NCBI GenBank assembly: GCA_964546375.1
Contig: CAZJJO010000042.1
Location: 1 to 15,942 of the forward strand
Source of the DNA: CAYVFM01 sp964546375
GTDB lineage: Bacteria; Gemmatimonadota; Gemmatimonadetes; Palauibacterales; Palauibacteraceae
Reading direction: 5' to 3'
Length of the DNA: 15,942 bases
Shown piece after piece: positions 1 through 6,739 of the stretch (its first letter is position 1; each line of letters starts with the position of its first letter). The notes under the pieces were generated by a model. That model was given only the letters and a program-made list of their open reading frames with translations. It ran no database searches and had not been told where the DNA came from. The translations under genes and the position numbers were made by a program.

Positions 1-1
1 G

Positions 2-865
2 GCGGCGGGCCTGCCGGCCTTCCTGGGCGAGGTGGCGGGCCAGTGGGCCCACGGGCTCCCCACGGCGGTGGCGGGCCTGCTGGCGCTGGGGGTCCTGGCC
101 GGGGCGGCCGCGGAGCTGGCGCGGCTGCGCTCCCCGGCCGGCGACCGCCGCCCGCCCGCCCTCTTCCCCGTGGCGCTGGCCGCGTCGGCGGCGCTCCTCG
201 TCGTCCACGGCCGGGTGCCCTTCGCCCGGGTCTGGCTCTTCCTGCTGCCGGCCCTGGCCGTCTTCGCCGGTCGGGGCGTGTCGGCGGCGGCCGACCGGGC
301 GGCGGCGGCCGCGGGGCGGTCGATCCGCCCGAAGGTGCGGGGCGCCGTGGTGGGCGGGTTCCTCCTGGCGGTGGCGGGCGGCGGGGCCGCGGGGCTGCTG
401 GCCGCCGATCCGGTGCGGGGATGGGGCCTCACGGGGGCCCTCCCGGCCGGCGACCGCGTGGCCCGGTTCCTGGCCGAGCGGCTGGAGCCCGGCGACGCCG
501 TCCGGGCGCCGCTCCCGTCGGACGCGCCGCTCGTCTACTACTTTCGGCGGCTGGGCGTGGAGGGGGATCCGGTGAACGCCGCCCCGGAGCCGGACGGCTG
601 CGTCTACGTGGTGGTCAACCGCCGGCGGGGACAGTCGCCGGCCCGGCTCGCGGCGCCGGGCCCGTCGCCGACCGAGCCGCGCCTGCTCCGACGCTTCGGG
701 GACACCGAGGTCCACGCGGCCCCGGCGGCCGGCGGGGAGGGGGCGGCCGGGGAGGCGTGCGCCGGGGTCGGGGGGGCGGCCCCGGCCGGAACCCCACGCG
801 GCCGCCGGGGTGGCAGGCCGGGTGAGGACGGACTCCCACCGAACTTCCTCCCCGCGAGGCCGTGA
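2..865 (+). CDS. Polytopic membrane protein, C-terminal part (GT39/ArnT-like glycosyltransferase?), 5' truncated by window edge
   Basis: The frame is open from the left edge, so the true start lies outside the window; 287 residues are visible. Four hydrophobic segments can be seen (about residues 20-40, 58-75, 76-93 and 113-136), including a VPFARVWLFLLPAL segment. An extracytoplasmic domain follows, with GDAVRAPLPSDAPLVYYFRR and VYVVVNRR. This arrangement, late membrane helices followed by a domain with a GDAV...PL.YY stretch, resembles the C-terminus of dolichyl-phosphate-mannose or ArnT-like GT39 membrane glycosyltransferases, which move sugars from lipid carriers at the outer face of the membrane. 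The catalytic N-terminus is not in view, so the family call is tentative. The last 45 or so residues are low-complexity Gly/Ala/Pro/Arg and may be a disordered tail. The stop codon overlaps the GTG start of the sulP gene (GTGA), suggesting translational coupling. Confidence 0.6.
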   Translation, partial: AAGLPAFLGEVAGQWAHGLPTAVAGLLALGVLAGAAAELARLRSPAGDRRPPALFPVALAASAALLVVHGRVPFARVWLFLLPALAVFAGRGVSAAADRAAAAAGRSIRPKVRGAVVGGFLLAVAGGGAAGLLAADPVRGWGLTGALPAGDRVARFLAERLEPGDAVRAPLPSDAPLVYYFRRLGVEGDPVNAAPEPDGCVYVVVNRRRGQSPARLAAPGPSPTEPRLLRRFGDTEVHAAPAAGGEGAAGEACAGVGGAAPAGTPRGRRGGRPGEDGLPPNFLPARP

Positions 866-2646
866 GCGAAGTCGCCGAGAGAGTACGCAGCCTCCTCCCG
901 GTGACCGAGTGGCTGCCGGAGTACGGCGCTCCGGACCTGAGGGGCGACGTGCGGGCCGGGCTGACGGTGGGGGTCATGCTCATCCCCCAGGGGATGGCCT
1001 ACGCCGTCCTGGCCGGCGTGCCGCCCATCTACGGCCTCTACGCCAGCCTGGCGCCGCTGGCGGCCTATCCCTTCCTGGGGACCTCCCGCCACCTGGCGGT
1101 GGGCGTGAACGCGCCGATCATGGTCATCGTGGCCGCCGGGCTCACGCCCCTGGCGGCCACCGGGAGCCCCGAGTACGTGGCGCTCGCCGTGCTCCTCACC
1201 GCGCTGAGCGGGCTCCTCCTGCTCGGCATGGGGGCGGCCCAGCTCGGCTTCGTGGCCAACCTGCTGTCGCGTCCGGTGATCGCCGGCTTCACCGCCGCCG
1301 CGGCCCTGATCATCCTCTTCAGCCAGCTGGGCAACCTCCTGGGGGTGGAGCTCTCCCGGACCCAGTTCATCCACGTGATGGTGATGGACGCGTGGCACGG
1401 GCTCGACGAGACGAGCTGGGCGTCGGTGGCGATGAGCACGGCCTGCATCGCGGCCCTCTTCGCGTTCCGGCGCTGGACGCGGATCTTCCCGGGCGAGCTG
1501 ACCGTGCTGGCCGCCGCCACGCTGGCCACCTGGCTGCTGGGCCTCGGCGACCGGGGCGTGCTGCTGGTGGGGGAGGTGCCGTCGGGGCTCCCGTCGCTGG
1601 CGGTGCCCGACCTGGGCCTCGAGGAGGCCGGCCGGCTGGGAACCACGGTGGTGGCCCTGGCCCTGGTGCAGTTCATGAGCGCGGTCTCGCTGGGGCGGGT
1701 CTTCTCGGCCCGCTACCGCTACACCATCGACCCCAACCAGGAGCTGCTGGCCGTGGGCTCGGCCAACTTCTTCGGAAGCCTCTTCCAGAGCATCCCCGTC
1801 TCGGGCAGCTTCTCGCGGACGGCGGTGAACGAGCAGGCCGGGGCGCGGACGCCCGTCTCCAACGTGGTGGCCGCGGGCCTGATCGGCGTCACGCTCCTCT
1901 TCCTGACCCCGCTCTTCCGCTTCCTGCCGATGCCGGCGCTGGGGGCGGTGATCGTGGTGGCGGCGGTGGGGCTCATCGACGTGCGCGAGCTGCGGAACCT
2001 CTTTCGGACCAAGCCCTCCGACGGATGGGTCGCGCTGCTCACCTTCGCGTCCACGCTGGTGCTCGGGATCCAGGAGGGGATCCTCATCGGCGTGGTCGGG
2101 GCCGTGCTCAAGATCCTCTACCGCATCAGCCGGCCCTACGTGGCGGAGCTGGGCCACCTGCCGGCCACCCGCTCCTTTCGCAGCGTGGACCGGTTCGAGG
2201 AGGCCGAGCCCCTGGACCGGATCCTGATCCTCCGGGTGGAGGCCGGCTTCTCCTTCTTCAACGCCAAGTTCTTCCGGGAGTACGTGCTGGAGAAGAGCAG
2301 GGAGGACACCCGGATCCGTGCGGTGATCCTGGACGGCCTCTCGATCAACTACCTGGACACGACGGCCGTCGAGGCCCTGGAGGAGGTCGTGGGGACGCTG
2401 CGGGAGTGGGGCATCGAGATCCACTTCACCGGCCTCACCGGCCCGGTCCGGGACGTGGTGGAGCGCTCGGGGCTGGGCGACTTCGTGGGGGCGGACCGCT
2501 TCCACATCGACCCCCATTACGCGGTGGTGGACATCCTGGAGCGGTGGGACGAGGAGGACGGCGGCAACCGGATCCAGCGCTACTGGGAGTCGACGCAGAA
2601 GAAGATCGAGGAGGTCGACCCGACCTCCGAGTCGCGCTTCATCTGA
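862..2646 (+). CDS. SulP/SLC26-family anion transporter with C-terminal STAS domain
   Basis: This 594-residue protein has the full SulP architecture. Residues 1-25 are cytoplasmic, about 30-425 form the multi-helix transport domain, and about 445-560 form a STAS domain. Family signatures include AYAVLAGVPPIYGLYAS near the N-terminus, GTSRHLAVGVNAPIM, and SIPVSGSFSRTAVNEQAGAR around residue 315. The STAS domain carries LDGLSINYLDTTAVEALEE at about 490-508, matching the conserved loop and helix of anti-sigma-antagonist-like folds. SulP proteins move sulfate, bicarbonate or other small anions, usually with Na+ or H+; the substrate cannot be read from sequence. The start is a GTG overlapping the stop of the upstream membrane-protein gene, with only a weak GAGG upstream, so expression probably depends on coupling. 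No carbonic anhydrase gene is adjacent that would point to bicarbonate. Confidence 0.93.
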   Translation: MSEVAERVRSLLPVTEWLPEYGAPDLRGDVRAGLTVGVMLIPQGMAYAVLAGVPPIYGLYASLAPLAAYPFLGTSRHLAVGVNAPIMVIVAAGLTPLAATGSPEYVALAVLLTALSGLLLLGMGAAQLGFVANLLSRPVIAGFTAAAALIILFSQLGNLLGVELSRTQFIHVMVMDAWHGLDETSWASVAMSTACIAALFAFRRWTRIFPGELTVLAAATLATWLLGLGDRGVLLVGEVPSGLPSLAVPDLGLEEAGRLGTTVVALALVQFMSAVSLGRVFSARYRYTIDPNQELLAVGSANFFGSLFQSIPVSGSFSRTAVNEQAGARTPVSNVVAAGLIGVTLLFLTPLFRFLPMPALGAVIVVAAVGLIDVRELRNLFRTKPSDGWVALLTFASTLVLGIQEGILIGVVGAVLKILYRISRPYVAELGHLPATRSFRSVDRFEEAEPLDRILILRVEAGFSFFNAKFFREYVLEKSREDTRIRAVILDGLSINYLDTTAVEALEEVVGTLREWGIEIHFTGLTGPVRDVVERSGLGDFVGADRFHIDPHYAVVDILERWDEEDGGNRIQRYWESTQKKIEEVDPTSESRFI

Positions 2647-2703
2647 GCCCCCCGGACCCGGCGGCCCCGCGTCGGCCGGCCCGCCTCCCGACCGTCCGAA
2701 ACG

Positions 2704-2743
2704 AAAAGCCCGGCCGCGGCGGCGCGGGGCCGCCGGGCCGGGC
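2704..2743 (-). terminator. Rho-independent terminator of the hsp20 gene
   Basis: On the minus strand, just after the hsp20 stop, an 8-bp GC stem (arms 2708-2715 and 2736-2743) encloses a further 6-bp stem (2718-2723 with 2729-2734) and a 5-base loop. It is followed by TTTT at 2707-2704 and another T-rich stretch. This is a classical intrinsic terminator for minus-strand transcription. In the plus direction the hairpin is not followed by a T run, so sulP transcripts may be stopped less efficiently here. Confidence 0.75.
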
Positions 2744-2766
2744 GCGATTGCTCCCGAGGGGACGGG

Positions 2767-3213
2767 TCAGCCCACGTCCACCTCGATCTTCTTCGTCCGG
2801 GCCTCCTCGGCCTTGGGCAGGTCGATCCGGAGCACGCCGTTCTCGTAGCGCGCCTTCACGTCCTGCGTCCGGACCGAGGCCGGCAGCGAGAAGCTGCGAC
2901 GGAACTGGCCCGTGGCGCGCTCGCGATGGTGGAAGTCCGCGTCCTCGGCCGCGTCGACGTCCCGCCGACCGGTGACGGTGAGGTTGCCCTGGTCGATCGC
3001 GACGTCGATGTCGTCGCGGTGGAAGCCGGGCAGCTCCATCTCGACCGCGAACGCGTCCTCGGTCTCCCAGAGGTCCGCGGGCGGGGTGAGCCGGCCGGCT
3101 CCCGCGCCCGGCCGATCGAGGAAGTCCTCGAACAGGCGGTCCAGCTCGTTGCGCAGGCCCGGGATCGAGCGGGGCGTCCGGGCCGCGCGGCGTCCGGTGG
3201 TGCTCGGCAGCAT
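2767..3213 (-). CDS. Hsp20 family small heat-shock protein (alpha-crystallin domain)
   Basis: This 148-residue protein has a short N-terminal arm (LRNELDRLFEDFLDRP), then an alpha-crystallin domain at about residues 45-138. Diagnostic stretches are VEMELPGFHRDDIDV, RERATGQFRRSFSLP and YENGVLRIDLPK. The C-terminal tail ends KKIEVDVG, where IEV matches the I-x-I/V anchor that docks into neighbouring subunits. Small heat-shock proteins are ATP-independent holdases that keep unfolding proteins refoldable. The ATG at 3213 is chosen because a strong GGGAGGT lies four bases upstream and because the frame further upstream reads as non-protein-like. The gene is monocistronic: it is convergent with sulP, ends in its own terminator, and is divergent from the glycosyltransferase. 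Its leader contains a strong hairpin that could matter for heat control. Confidence 0.95.
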   Translation of the reverse strand: MLPSTTGRRAARTPRSIPGLRNELDRLFEDFLDRPGAGAGRLTPPADLWETEDAFAVEMELPGFHRDDIDVAIDQGNLTVTGRRDVDAAEDADFHHRERATGQFRRSFSLPASVRTQDVKARYENGVLRIDLPKAEEARTKKIEVDVG

Positions 3214-3217
3214 GGTG

Positions 3218-3224
3218 ACCTCCC
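3218..3224 (-). promoter_or_regulatory. Ribosome binding site of hsp20
   Basis: GGGAGGT on the minus strand, four bases before the ATG at 3213. It decides the start against longer in-frame readings that reach upstream to 3369. Confidence 0.8.
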
Positions 3225-3267
3225 GTGTCTGGGGTTCGTGCTCCTCCCGCTTCACGGCTCGACCGCG

Positions 3268-3290
3268 CCGACGGCCGCCGCGGCCGTCGG
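3268..3290 (-). promoter_or_regulatory. Strong stem-loop in the hsp20 upstream/leader region
   Basis: The arms CCGACGGCCG (3268-3277) and CGGCCGTCGG (3281-3290) are perfectly complementary over 10 bp with a 3-base loop. The inner edge lies 55 bases upstream of the hsp20 ATG. It could be a leader-RNA hairpin or a protein operator; the transcription start is unknown, so the role is open. Confidence 0.4.
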
Positions 3291-3524
3291 CCTCGGGGAG
3301 GGTCCCTCCCGGCGGCGCGGGGCCGGGAGCGACCGCTCCGTGGGCCTCGTGGGTGCAAGCCGCGTGCACGTCAGGAGGGGGGAGATCACCGGCCTCGCTT
3401 GTCGTTCTGGCAGCCGGGGGACGGCCGGGCGTGCAATCTTTGCAAGGAGAGGTCGGACCCGAGATGTTGGAGGCCCCGTCCCGGGCACCGCCCGGGAGGC
3501 GACCCTCGTCCCGGACGGAGTGCC

Positions 3525-4685
3525 ATGAGCGACCTCCTCCAGCGCCCCCTCCTGCTGCTCGGCCTGGCGACCCTGGCGGGATGGATGGTCCTGGGGGTGC
3601 GGCTGGCCGCGGGCAACCGCCGGATCGACTTCCTTCGCGACGCCGAGCCGGTCGGGGACGCGGAGGCGCCGAGCCTGTCGGTCGTGGTGCCGGCCCGCAA
3701 CGAGGAGCGGAAGATCCGTCCGGCCCTGCGCTCGGTCCTCGAGCAGGACTATCCCCGCCTCCAGGTGGTGGCGGTGGACGACCGCTCCTCCGACGACACC
3801 GGGCGGATCCTGGACGAGATGGCCGGGACGTACCCGAGCCTGGAGGTCGTGCACCTGGAGGAGCTGCCCGACGGCTGGCTGGGGAAGAACCACGCCCTGC
3901 ACCGGGGCGCCGATCGGGCCGGGGGCGAGCTGCTGCTCTTCACCGACGCCGACGTCGTCATGGCGCCCGGGGCCCTGCGGCGGGCGGCGGGCTACCTGGA
4001 GCGTGAGGGGCTGGACCACATCACGGCCATCCCCGACCTCACGCTGCCCGGCCGCCTGCTCGAGGCGGTGACGGGGACCTTCAAGATGCTGTTCGGCATC
4101 TACTTCCGGCCCTGGCGGGCCCGGGACCCCGACAGCGGCCGCTACGTGGGCACCGGGGCCTTCAACCTGGTGCGGGCCGCGGCCTACCACGAGGTGGGCG
4201 GCCACGACCCCATCGCGCTCCGTCCGGCCGACGACCTGAAGCTGGGGCGCCTGCTCAAGCAGCACGGGCACCGGCAGGCCCCGGTGTTCGGCCACCGGGT
4301 CCTCTCGGTCGAGTGGTACGCCAGCCTGGGCGAGCTGGTGCGGGGGCTGGAGAAGAACGCCTTCTCGGTGGCGGGCTACAGCCTGCTGCGGGTGGCGGTG
4401 GGGACGGCGGGGCTGCTGCTCTTCCTCACCTGGCCGGCGGCGGCGGTGGTCGTGGCCGAGGGGGCGGTCCGCTGGGTGAACGCCGGGATCCTGGCCGTGC
4501 TCTTCGTGCTCTACGCCGACAACGCGCGCTTCTACGGCCACTCGCCCTGGCACGGGCTCGCCGTCCCCTTCACCGCGCTGATCCTCGGCTACATCGGGTG
4601 GCGGTCGGCCCTCAAGGCGCTGGTGACCGGCCGCATCGAGTGGCGCGACACCGCCTACGACCTGGAGGAGCTCCGGGACGCCTGA
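3525..4685 (+). CDS. Family 2 (GT-A fold) membrane-associated glycosyltransferase
   Basis: This 386-residue protein has an N-terminal membrane anchor (about residues 6-28), a GT-A catalytic domain (about 50-270) and three C-terminal hydrophobic segments (about 288-312, 318-332, 345-366). LSVVVPARNEE opens the nucleotide-sugar domain. VVAVDDRSSDD holds D85-D86, LLFTDADVV holds the metal-binding D141-x-D143, and RPADDLKLGRLLKQHG holds a likely catalytic Asp at 236 or 237. The usual Q/RxxRW is replaced by a GLEKNAF stretch at 274-280, as I recall in lipid- or carotenoid-modifying GT2 enzymes (CruC/CrtQ-like, with a more distant likeness to HpnB). The acceptor is probably a membrane lipid, but its identity cannot be told. 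ATG at 3525 is chosen because GGAG lies four bases upstream and residues before it are not protein-like. It stands alone between divergent hsp20 and convergent endonuclease V. Confidence 0.88.
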   Translation: MSDLLQRPLLLLGLATLAGWMVLGVRLAAGNRRIDFLRDAEPVGDAEAPSLSVVVPARNEERKIRPALRSVLEQDYPRLQVVAVDDRSSDDTGRILDEMAGTYPSLEVVHLEELPDGWLGKNHALHRGADRAGGELLLFTDADVVMAPGALRRAAGYLEREGLDHITAIPDLTLPGRLLEAVTGTFKMLFGIYFRPWRARDPDSGRYVGTGAFNLVRAAAYHEVGGHDPIALRPADDLKLGRLLKQHGHRQAPVFGHRVLSVEWYASLGELVRGLEKNAFSVAGYSLLRVAVGTAGLLLFLTWPAAAVVVAEGAVRWVNAGILAVLFVLYADNARFYGHSPWHGLAVPFTALILGYIGWRSALKALVTGRIEWRDTAYDLEELRDA

Positions 4686-4707
4686 CCCGGGGCGACCCGA
4701 ACGGGCC

Positions 4708-4733
4708 GCGCCGGACTCGCCGAACGACGGCGC
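4708..4733. terminator. Weak hairpin between convergent genes, possible U-less terminator
   Basis: The inverted repeat GCGCCG (4708-4713) / CGGCGC (4728-4733) lies in the 64-base gap between the converging glycosyltransferase and endonuclease V genes. No T run follows on either strand, so any termination role is speculative. Confidence 0.2.
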
Positions 4734-4749
4734 CCGCGGGTCCGGGAGC

Positions 4750-5451
4750 TCAGCCCTTCCCCCGGGCCTCCCGCCTCAGTCGCCCCACCAGGCGGTCGGC
4801 CCGACGGACCGGCTCGGGGATCCGGTACCGGGGGCTGACCGAGAGGACGACCTCCAGCGCCGTCGCCAGGTCGATCCGGTGGCCGGGGGAGACGAGGACC
4901 GGGCGGACGTCGTCGCGGGTCCGGAGGGCGGCGCCCACCCGCTCGCCCTCGTGGACCAGGTCGGCCGTCGATCCCCGGTCCCGTCCCGGCGCCTCGTGGT
5001 CGCCGACCAGCACGGACTTGGCACAGCCCGTGGCCGGCACGTCCAGCCGGAGGCCGGCGTGGCAGGCAAGGCCGAAGCGGCGGGGGTGGGCCCGGCCGTG
5101 GCCGTCGAAGACGACGACGTCGGGCCGGACCTCCAGGTCGGCCCAGGCGGCCTCCAGGGCGGGCAGCTCCCGGAAGGAGAGCAGGCCGGGGACGTAGGGG
5201 AACTCCACCCGGACCTCGGCCGAGGACGAGGCCACCGTCTCCATGGTGCCGCGGTCGACCACGACCACGGCGGCGTGGCCCACCGACTCTCCGCGGCCGA
5301 TGGACATGTCGGCCCCGCCCACCAGGGTCGGATCGAAGTCCGCCGGGGGCTCGACCTCGACCCGATCCCGGAGGCGGCGCTGGAGGGCCCGCGCCTCGTC
5401 GGGCGACAGGTCCCAGGCGTGGTCGAGGTCGCCGCCGTCGGCCGGAGGCAC
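4750..5451 (-). CDS. nfi: Endonuclease V (deoxyinosine 3'-endonuclease)
   Basis: This 233-residue protein has the usual family length and all hallmark motifs. GGADMS carries metal-binding D48, YVPGLLSFRELP carries E95, VFDGHGRAHPRRFGLACHAGL carries D116, then GCAKS and SPGHRIDL with H191. D48, E95 and D116 correspond to the E. coli D35/E89/D110 triad. The enzyme nicks DNA one base 3' of hypoxanthine and other deaminated purines, starting alternative excision repair; some homologues also act on inosine in RNA. The GTG at 5451 follows the stop of the GNAT gene by 14 bases. No clear Shine-Dalgarno precedes it, so coupling to the upstream genes is likely. A start slightly inside the frame cannot be excluded because the first 15 or so residues are poorly conserved. 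It is the third gene of a repair-themed unit. Confidence 0.96.
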   Translation of the reverse strand: MPPADGGDLDHAWDLSPDEARALQRRLRDRVEVEPPADFDPTLVGGADMSIGRGESVGHAAVVVVDRGTMETVASSSAEVRVEFPYVPGLLSFRELPALEAAWADLEVRPDVVVFDGHGRAHPRRFGLACHAGLRLDVPATGCAKSVLVGDHEAPGRDRGSTADLVHEGERVGAALRTRDDVRPVLVSPGHRIDLATALEVVLSVSPRYRIPEPVRRADRLVGRLRREARGKG

Positions 5452-5465
5452 GCCCCGCCGGCCCG

Positions 5466-5783
5466 TCAGCCACTCCCGTCCGCCCCGTCGGCCCCGTCCT
5501 CCCCGGCGGCGAGGGAGGCGAACTCGGGGTGCTTCTCGGTCATGACGCTCCGGACGTACGGACAGGTGGGCGTCACCTCGAGCCCCTCGTCCCGCGCCCA
5601 GCGGAGGGCGGCGAGGACGATCCGGCCCGCCAGCCCCTCGCCCCGGTGCTCGGGGGTGACGAAGGTCGAGCGGAAGTCCACGACGCCCGCCTCGGGCCCC
5701 TCGTAGTCCAGGTAGGCCTCCCCGTCGTCGACCGGGATCTCGAAGCGGCCCTCCTCGGGCACGTGCCGCACGTCCGGCTCCAT
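5466..5783 (-). CDS. Small GNAT-fold N-acetyltransferase domain protein (YjdJ/COG2388 type)
   Basis: This 105-residue single-domain protein has GEAYLDYEGPEAGVVDFRST, then FVTPEHRGEGLAGRIVLAAL with the acyl-CoA-binding R/HRGxGLA loop. TPTCPYVRSVMTEKHPEF follows, containing the invariant-looking CPYV and KHPE of the YjdJ/NATD1-like family. These are minimal GNAT domains presumed to bind acetyl-CoA; their acceptor is generally unknown. The tail GEDGADGADGSG is acidic and probably disordered. I chose the ATG at 5783, preceded closely by GGGAGAGG. An upstream in-frame ATG at 5798 would give 110 residues and overlap the glycosylase stop as ATGA, with GGAG eight bases before it, so it is also plausible. 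Either way the gene is tightly linked between the DNA glycosylase and endonuclease V genes. Confidence 0.88.
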   Translation of the reverse strand: MEPDVRHVPEEGRFEIPVDDGEAYLDYEGPEAGVVDFRSTFVTPEHRGEGLAGRIVLAALRWARDEGLEVTPTCPYVRSVMTEKHPEFASLAAGEDGADGADGSG

Positions 5784-5794
5784 GGCCTCTCCCT

Positions 5795-6592
5795 TCATCC
5801 GGCGGTCTCCGGCTGGCAGTCGGGACAGAGGTAGCAGCCCCGCCCCGAGATCTCGATCCGCGTGATCGCCCCGCCGCAGCGGGGGCAGTCGGCTCCCTCC
5901 CGTCGGTCCGGCAGCAGCCAGTCCCCGGGCAGGGCGTCGGGCTCCATCCCCCGGTCCACGGCCGTCCGGAGCGTCTCCTCCAGGATCGCGTAGAGCTCCC
6001 GGCGATCGTCCGGGTCCAGGTCGGCCATCTTCGCGCGCGGGTAGAGCCGGGCCCGATGGAGGACCTCGTCGGAGAACTCGTTCCCGACGCCGGCCATCCG
6101 GGACTGGTCCATCAGCGCCGTCTTGACCATGCCCCGCTTCCCCTCCATCGCCTCGACGAAGCCGTCGGCGCCCAGCGCCAGCGCGTCGGGCCCCAGGCCG
6201 TGCTCCTCGGCCCAGGCGTCGGGGTCGTCGACGAGCTCGATCTCGCCCAGCTTGCGGCGGCAGTCGAAGGCGAGGCGGCGTCCCCCCTCCAGGCCGAAGG
6301 TCACGTAGGGGTAGTCGGAGGGAGCCCCGTCCCCGTCGGTCCAGGCCAGGAAACCGCTCATGCCGAAGTGGAAGCGGAGCCAGGGACCGCCCTCGAGGCC
6401 GCCGAAGAGCTGCTTCCCGTGCCGGCGCCCGCCGGCCAGCCCGGCGCCGGCCACGGCCTCGTCCAGGGCCTCCGCCGTCAGACCCTCGGCCAGCAGGCCG
6501 GGCTCCTCGACCGCCGCGCCCGTGAACCGGCGGCCGGCCGCGGCCTCCTCCAGCGTGCGGCGGGCGAGCTCGACGTCGGGCAGCTCGGGCAT
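5795..6592 (-). CDS. mutM: Fpg/Nei-family bifunctional DNA glycosylase/AP lyase
   Basis: This 265-residue protein begins MPELPDVELARR, supplying the catalytic P2 and E3 that form the Schiff base and open the sugar. RHGK holds the conserved K60, and RFHFGMSG follows. The H2TH region reads MDQSRMAGVGNEFSDEVL with N171. The zinc finger is C236-x2-C239-x16-C256-x2-C259, with R251 in its hairpin. The family removes oxidised purines such as 8-oxoguanine or oxidised pyrimidines, and cleaves the backbone. The usual DPRRFG void-filling loop reads DCRRKLG here, so the Phe is absent and the protein may belong to a less studied Fpg/Nei subgroup; the mutM symbol is therefore provisional. GGAGG lies four bases before the ATG. 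The next gene starts at or 11 bases after its stop. Divergent from the exported protein at 6740, with 147 bases between. Confidence 0.9.
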   Translation of the reverse strand: MPELPDVELARRTLEEAAAGRRFTGAAVEEPGLLAEGLTAEALDEAVAGAGLAGGRRHGKQLFGGLEGGPWLRFHFGMSGFLAWTDGDGAPSDYPYVTFGLEGGRRLAFDCRRKLGEIELVDDPDAWAEEHGLGPDALALGADGFVEAMEGKRGMVKTALMDQSRMAGVGNEFSDEVLHRARLYPRAKMADLDPDDRRELYAILEETLRTAVDRGMEPDALPGDWLLPDRREGADCPRCGGAITRIEISGRGCYLCPDCQPETAG

Positions 6593-6645
6593 GGCGCCTC
6601 CGGATCGGGTGGTCGTGCGGCTCGTCGGGCCATCCCTGCAGGATC

Positions 6646-6674
6646 GCTACCAGCGGGGCCGGCCGGCGGGTAGC
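6646..6674. promoter_or_regulatory. Inverted repeat in the divergent mutM / exported-protein promoter region
   Basis: GCTACC (6646-6651) and GGTAGC (6669-6674) are inverted around a 17-base GC core that itself contains CCGGCCGG. On the minus strand the left arm falls within TGGTAGCGAT (6652-6643), which could be an extended -10 for the mutM unit. I see no matching -35. It could be a shared operator for both divergent genes. Confidence 0.3.
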
Positions 6675-6728
6675 TTTCCCTCCGTGGTCGTCCCGCCCGA
6701 GGCGCCGACGGCGACGTCGCAGCAGGCG

Positions 6729-6735
6729 AGGAGGT
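6729..6735 (+). promoter_or_regulatory. Ribosome binding site deciding a GTG start
   Basis: AGGAGGT, four bases before the GTG at 6740. It is a near-perfect anti-16S match and fixes the start of the exported protein gene. Confidence 0.8.
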
Positions 6736-6739
6736 CCCC

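Larger units (their letters stand above)
3214..3524. other. Divergent intergenic region hsp20 / glycosyltransferase with inverted repeats
   Basis: No convincing gene lies in these 311 bases. They hold four inverted repeats: a 10-bp perfect stem with 3-base loop at 3268-3290; GTGCA-N7-TGCAC at 3353-3369; the locally AT-rich TGCAA-TCT-TTGCA at 3432-3444; and CCCGGGC-ACC-GCCCGGG at 3480-3496, about 30 bases before the glycosyltransferase start. I see no clear -35/-10 pair and no CIRCE element. Both promoters must lie here, so some of these repeats may be operators or leader hairpins. Confidence 0.55.

Noticed and set aside
604..2517. A 637-codon minus-strand open frame over sulP
   Set aside because: The translation is His/Gln/Arg-rich with no domain, while the plus frame is an unmistakable SulP transporter.
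3214..3369. N-terminal extension of Hsp20 by 52 residues
   Set aside because: The extension is Gly/Arg/Pro-rich, and the strong ribosome site sits directly before the inner ATG at 3213.
3214..3524. CIRCE (HrcA) or sigma-32 promoter for hsp20
   Set aside because: No TTAGCACTC-N9-GAGTGCTAA and no convincing CTTGAA/CCCCAT pair was found.
3252..4553. A 433-codon minus-strand frame over the glycosyltransferase
   Set aside because: No motifs; the sense frame has DD, DxD and membrane segments of a GT2 enzyme.
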